This document shows positions 63,369 to 64,000 of a stretch of DNA of 64,000 bases, piece after piece (within the stretch, counting starts at the first letter, position 1; each line of letters begins with the position of its first letter). Location: positions 3,472,001-3,536,000 of the forward strand of contig OZ252296.1 of the NCBI GenBank assembly GCA_965250245.1. Direction: 5' to 3'. The stretch comes from JABDIP01 sp965250245 (lineage in GTDB: Bacteria > Pseudomonadota > Alphaproteobacteria > DSM-16000 > Inquilinaceae). The translations under genes were made by a program, and so were the position numbers. The notes below the pieces were generated by a model, which worked only from the letters and a program-made list of their open reading frames with translations, ran no database searches and was not told the DNA's origin.

Positions 63369-64000
63369 CTACCAATAGGCGTCCATCAGGTGTCCGCGTT
63401 GACCCCAGAAGACGCACCAACGCCCGGCGGCCCGGACGACATCCAGCTTCAACTCGTCCTGCGTCCGCACATCGAGGCTGGGCTCGTTCGACGTGGTCCC
63501 GGCCTCGGACATCTTCGCCTGTGCGTCGGCGAACAACCGGTCCGTGTCGATCGTCTCGATGTCGATGCCCTTGTCCTCCGCATACTCCTCCGCCTTGCGG
63601 ATGAGTGCGTGACCAAACTCGACGAGTGAGTCCGCGAGCTTCGATTCATAGGCCTCGCCAAGAAGCTCCGCGCCAACGACGTCCTCGCAATCCTTCAGGA
63701 AGTCGGCGCGAAACGAATACGCCTCGACATAACCCGCAGGCTGTCCGTTGCTGTATCTCGGTATCCCATCGCAGGGCGGAACCAGGTCCAGAACGTAGAA
63801 TCCCTTCATTCGGTCCATCCAACGATTCATCGACATGTTGGATTTGCTTTGCGCGAACCGGTTCCGTGCCCACTCGTCGGCCTCCGGATGAGATCCCACC
63901 TGCGGCGCATCCAGAGTCTCGAAGGCTGTGGTCGAGATTTCCATCATCCGCGCCACCAGCTTTTCCTTGGGGGAGCGGGTTGGCGGCGCGGCCCGACTCT
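63369..64000 (-). CDS. Unrecognised protein, probably cut by the window end
   Basis: The frame is open from the stop at 63369 to the window edge, so the protein may extend further; the first possible starts inside are GTG 63956 and ATG 63947. About 196-210 residues are visible: acidic and Trp/Tyr-rich, with FYVLDLVPPCDGIPRYSNGQ and ALIRKAEEYAEDKGIDIETI. I do not recognise a family. Its base composition is AT-richer than the moaA region, which may indicate a transferred or accessory gene. Confidence 0.55.
   Translation of the reverse strand, partial: SRAAPPTRSPKEKLVARMMEISTTAFETLDAPQVGSHPEADEWARNRFAQSKSNMSMNRWMDRMKGFYVLDLVPPCDGIPRYSNGQPAGYVEAYSFRADFLKDCEDVVGAELLGEAYESKLADSLVEFGHALIRKAEEYAEDKGIDIETIDTDRLFADAQAKMSEAGTTSNEPSLDVRTQDELKLDVVRAAGRWCVFWGQRGHLMDAYW

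Overview
The window is high-GC DNA from a motile alphaproteobacterium. The evidence for the class is a CtrA orthologue with its phosphotransferase ChpT and its inhibitor SciP (DUF1153), a FlbD-type sigma-54 activator, and TPR-glycosyltransferases resembling Caulobacter FlmG. Gene order (fliF-fliG-fliH-fliN-flbD-flhA-flhF-flhG, then fliJ/fliI next to ctrA) and FliW in place of visible FlaF/FlbT suggest a Rhodospirillales-like lineage. That placement is inference. No rRNA, tRNA, CRISPR array, integrase or transposase gene was seen.

Layout. (1) 1-15351: the end of flgL, fliW, and all six steps of CMP-pseudaminic acid synthesis (pseC, pseF, pseI, pseB, pseG, pseH). They are interrupted at 4653-10685 by one AT-richer gene for a 2010-residue protein: transglutaminase-like, DUF4011, SF1 helicase, Vsr-like nuclease and DUF3320 domains. 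It is probably a horizontally acquired defence gene. (2) 15348-19726: a packed minus-strand operon with two PhyH-type dioxygenases alternating with two sugar/TylF-type methyltransferases, a small membrane protein and an acetyltransferase; these are candidates for glycan tailoring. (3) 20307-27307: a TPR-glycosyltransferase, fliS, fliD, flaG and two near-identical flagellins, each flagellin behind a clear sigma-54 promoter. (4) 27752-45745: fliK, flgD and flgE behind a sigma-54 promoter; sciP; the basal-body, export and switch genes fliF to flhG; a second FliK-like protein; fliJ and fliI. (5) 45823-48888: ctrA, cheR, a single-domain cheY-like regulator and chpT. (6) 49041-63324: an NAD-linked formate dehydrogenase with a fused gamma-beta subunit (49267-50958) and its alpha subunit (56243-59002), separated by five kilobases of unrelated metabolic genes, followed by mobA, fdhD and moaA for the molybdenum cofactor. 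(7) 63369-64000: an unrecognised gene running off the window.

How it fits together. Pseudaminic acid made by region 1 is probably transferred to the flagellins of region 3 by the TPR-glycosyltransferases, and the operon of region 2 may further modify the sugar. CtrA-type boxes (TTAA-N7-TTAA with at most one mismatch) lie upstream of pseC, sciP, fliF, ctrA/fliI and the dioxygenase operon. Sigma-54 promoters with nearby dyads lie at the late flagellar genes, and flbD encodes their likely activator. The window therefore reads as a cell-cycle-controlled flagellum and flagellin-glycosylation locus followed by a molybdenum formate dehydrogenase locus.
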